A DNA stretch of 64,000 bases from Laguncularia racemosa (Eukaryota > Streptophyta > Magnoliopsida > Myrtales > Combretaceae). Location: contig JBBMOL010000037.1 in the NCBI GenBank assembly GCA_037954665.1, positions 868,001 to 932,000 of the forward strand. Direction: 5' to 3'. Position 1 is the first letter of the stretch. Each line of letters starts with the position of its first letter. Shown here one piece after another: positions 61,633 through 64,000 of this stretch. A program made the position numbers and the translations under genes. Under the pieces are notes generated by a model. It saw only the letters and a program-made list of their open reading frames with translations. It ran no database searches and had not been told where the DNA came from.

Positions 61633-63807
61633 CTAATCCTCTACGCAAGCCAACACCTTAACATTGACGGGTGATAGTTGTGATCGCCATTGGGACAAGA
61701 TAAGGCTCAGTACGTTGAATGCTTGTTCAACAGCTACCATTGATGCGAGAGTAGCCAAAACCTGGCGAGCCATGCGAGAGAGTATGGGATACATCTTCCT
61801 ATGCCTCCTCCACCAATCGAGAATGTTGAAATCCATGATACTGCTGTTACCAAATTCAAAGTGTGTATTGAAGTAATCGTCAAGTTCAGTGCACTCAATT
61901 GACCCGGAGCGGTGCCGCTTCAACTTTTGCAACATCATTTGTTGCACAATGAGGGTGGGATCATGCATGGTACCATGTGAGCTGAGGGATGGTGAGAGAG
62001 TTCAAGACACTTGATCACCAAATGCAATGCAAAAGTTATAATATAATTCTTCCGTTACTTGGACTGCTAGGTGTAGTTCTTGCGTGGTGGTAACGGCATA
62101 AGTGTCTTCCATGCCACTAAATGCATCGAAAATGAAATAATACAAATTAAGATACTCTAATAATATGTCTTTTTTACACCACGGATCTAAAATAGAAGCA
62201 ACTAAATAAATTGCTAGAATTTGCTTATAATACTGCAACTATTTTATAATCATATCATTTATAGCCACCTACAAAAAAAGGATCAGATTAGGCATTAAGC
62301 AGCACTGACAATATATTCACTACATTCATAAGGAAAAAATAAATACTAGTCTGGTACACTTGCGAAAATGTTATAATACAATTATGAAAAACTCTTAAAA
62401 TATTCAACATTCTATTGCATACATCCTAATCGTTGGAGTGTAATGGAATGTCTGGGACGTTCATGGTAACAAAAAAACATAATGCATCTTTATAAACAAC
62501 TATACTTTGTAAAAGTCGATAGGTGGAATTCCACTTATGCTTAACATCCTTTCTAAATTTTTAAAATTACATTCCATTTTTAATACAAAATCTCCACCAT
62601 GCCTTATTTACGGAAGGATGGTTAATTAAAAAACATACTAGTTGTCTTATTAGGGACATTTTAAAATCTAAACAATTCATACCATCCTTAACGCAAAAAT
62701 TTAAAATGTGGCAGGCACATCAAACGTGGAAAAATATCCTACCTAATGTGAGTTAACATAAAGTTTAAAGTTCATCAATAAATGTCGTGTTAGTGGTCGC
62801 ATTGTCAAAACCAGTTGAAAAAATATTTTTTGTCAAACCATATTCACCTAAAATAATACTTATAATATGGAAAATATTTTGCGCCATATAGCGATCATTG
62901 AAAACCCTTAGAGCTATTAGTCTTTTTTATACCTACCACGCATGTCTATCCAGTGACATGTAACTCCTATGTATGAATCTCCATACCACGGATCAGTCCA
63001 TATATCTACGCAAATTGAAATATACATCTAAAGAGAATTGAAAAGAGCGGCCAATTCACACTTACCGTTATGATACAACTTAATGGTGGTTTTTTGTATA
63101 GTTTTTGGGTTGTAAGTCCATGAGCTTGGATTCAGCGCTTCTCACTTATACTCTAACCGGTGTAAGGAAGTTGCATGACTCCATAACAGGTTATACTTTG
63201 CTAAATATTCTACAAGTAGAACTTGTTGCCTATAAGCAAAATAACGAAATAAGTCTCCTCCTTGAGATCCTATTGACTAAGAAATTTGTTGTTGTGATTT
63301 ATTTATGCCAAACTATGTGGGGTGCTTCACTCACATGTGCCTATTAAGGGTATCATACCCCTCTCCCTTTTTCTACGCATAACTTGATTGGGAGTAGTTG
63401 TAATAAGCACGACTACTGCTATCTTCCCCTGTAAATTTATAAAAATGTTTAGTAAAAAATTTTTATTTAAGTAGTGCTAGTAACTTACCCATGGAGCTGG
63501 ATAGGCCATGTAAGTGCCCTAAAATTTCTTCCTCTGGCACTTCTTACGCATCGTCTTACCCTTCTCCTTTCGCCTCCTCCTTACTGCCCTATCATGGCAG
63601 TAATTCGCTTTATCCACCAGAAGGCATTTCATGAAAGCTTAGGGGTGGCATCATCAAGTCCTCTAGGTATTCATTGGTAAAGTCGTGGATATTGTAATCA
63701 TCCACTTCAAAATATTGTTGGGGTGTCTCTTGCATAGATTTTTCCTTATCACATTTTCCAGAACAATCCCTTTTAAAAGAACCTGAACTACTAAAATAAC
63801 TTACCAT
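61633..63807 (-). pseudogene. hAT transposase (BED type), decayed, second element
   Basis: Read on the minus strand from 63807, an N-terminal Ser/acidic region (to 63610) is followed by a BED-finger remnant with YDTLNRHM then KHPT (about 63310-63350). The core has DIWTDPWYGDSYIGVTCHWID near 63000, then NDRYMAQNIFHII and STGFDNATTNTTFID (about 62780-62920). 62002-62238 continues with IYLVASILDPWCKK. The C-terminal dimerisation domain is 61633-61968, with DFNILDWWRRHRKMYPILSRMARQ and LSPVNVKVLACVED. Many stops and shifts interrupt it. It belongs to the same broad RICESLEEPER-like hAT group as the element at 8358 but is clearly a different, older copy on the other strand. Confidence 0.82.
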
Positions 63808-63922
63808 TTTTTAATATTATAATAATTATAAAATACTGATATGAGCAAATAAGGGGACAAAATATATTTAATAGCTGGCAAGAAATATAATAGAAATTAT
63901 TTGCAAGGTATTGATAATATAG

Positions 63923-64000
63923 AAGATGCGAGCACAGCAAATAAAAGATGAAAGCATAAAAAATAGAAGATGAGAGTACAGAAAATTGAAGATGAGAGCA
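63923..64000. repeat. 22-bp tandem repeat, cut by the window end
   Basis: The phrase AAGATG(A/C)(G/A)AG starts at 63923, 63945, 63967 and 63989, an exact 22-bp period. Units vary slightly (GAGAGTACAGAAAATTG versus GAAAGCATAAAAAATAG). The array may continue beyond the window. Confidence 0.85.

Noticed and set aside
1..64000. CRISPR arrays, rRNA genes, intact tRNA genes, bacterial or organellar operons
   Set aside because: No regular spacer-repeat array, rRNA-like block or complete cloverleaf was seen. The tRNA-like boxes found belong to SINE relics with poly(A) tails.

Overview
This window looks like nuclear DNA of a flowering plant, most likely a eudicot. It is AT-rich, its genes are sparse and one has spliced introns with GT..AG borders, and it is full of plant-type mobile elements: hAT, Ty3/gypsy of the Tekay/Del kind, PIF/Harbinger, MITEs and a tRNA-derived SINE. 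There is no bacterial-style operon, CRISPR array, rRNA or convincing intact tRNA gene. The species cannot be fixed from the sequence alone.

Only two apparently intact host genes are visible, both on the + strand. One is a three-exon gene (33957-37340) for a small, probably chloroplast-targeted protein of the UPF0426 family (At1g28150-like). The other is a single-exon gene (50475-51221) for an NDR1/HIN1-like (NHL) LEA_2 membrane protein. Between them (about 38-50 kb) lies a decayed tandem array. Each unit holds a SINE relic, the NHL upstream region, a truncated NHL 5' end, and a block copied from intron 2 and the 3' side of the UPF0426 gene. Four NHL pseudogenes and one extra copy of UPF0426 exon 3 result. 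The simplest reading is an ancestral [UPF0426 - SINE - NHL] unit that was tandemly duplicated and then eroded by deletions fusing NHL 5' ends to points in UPF0426 intron 2.

The left half is transposon territory. 1-8 kb is AT-rich DNA with a 576-bp direct tandem duplication and a MITE-like repeat. 8358-12509 is a hAT element with a perfect 8-bp target duplication, a broken BED-type transposase and an internal GC-rich minisatellite. 13414-22519 is a decayed Ty3/gypsy chromovirus with two LTRs. 22.5-27.3 kb is old non-coding DNA with a degenerate GGGCCTAA-rich block. 27331-28806 is a PIF/Harbinger-type element flanked by TAA. 29.7-33.8 kb holds a MITE-like repeat, a Tourist-like MITE and a MITE cluster that ends just upstream of the UPF0426 gene.

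The right end (51.2-60.9 kb) has no gene I can support. 60.9-63.8 kb carries a second, minus-strand hAT transposase pseudogene, and the window ends inside a 22-bp tandem repeat. I found no convincing new molecular system. The most unusual structure is the NHL/UPF0426 chimeric array.
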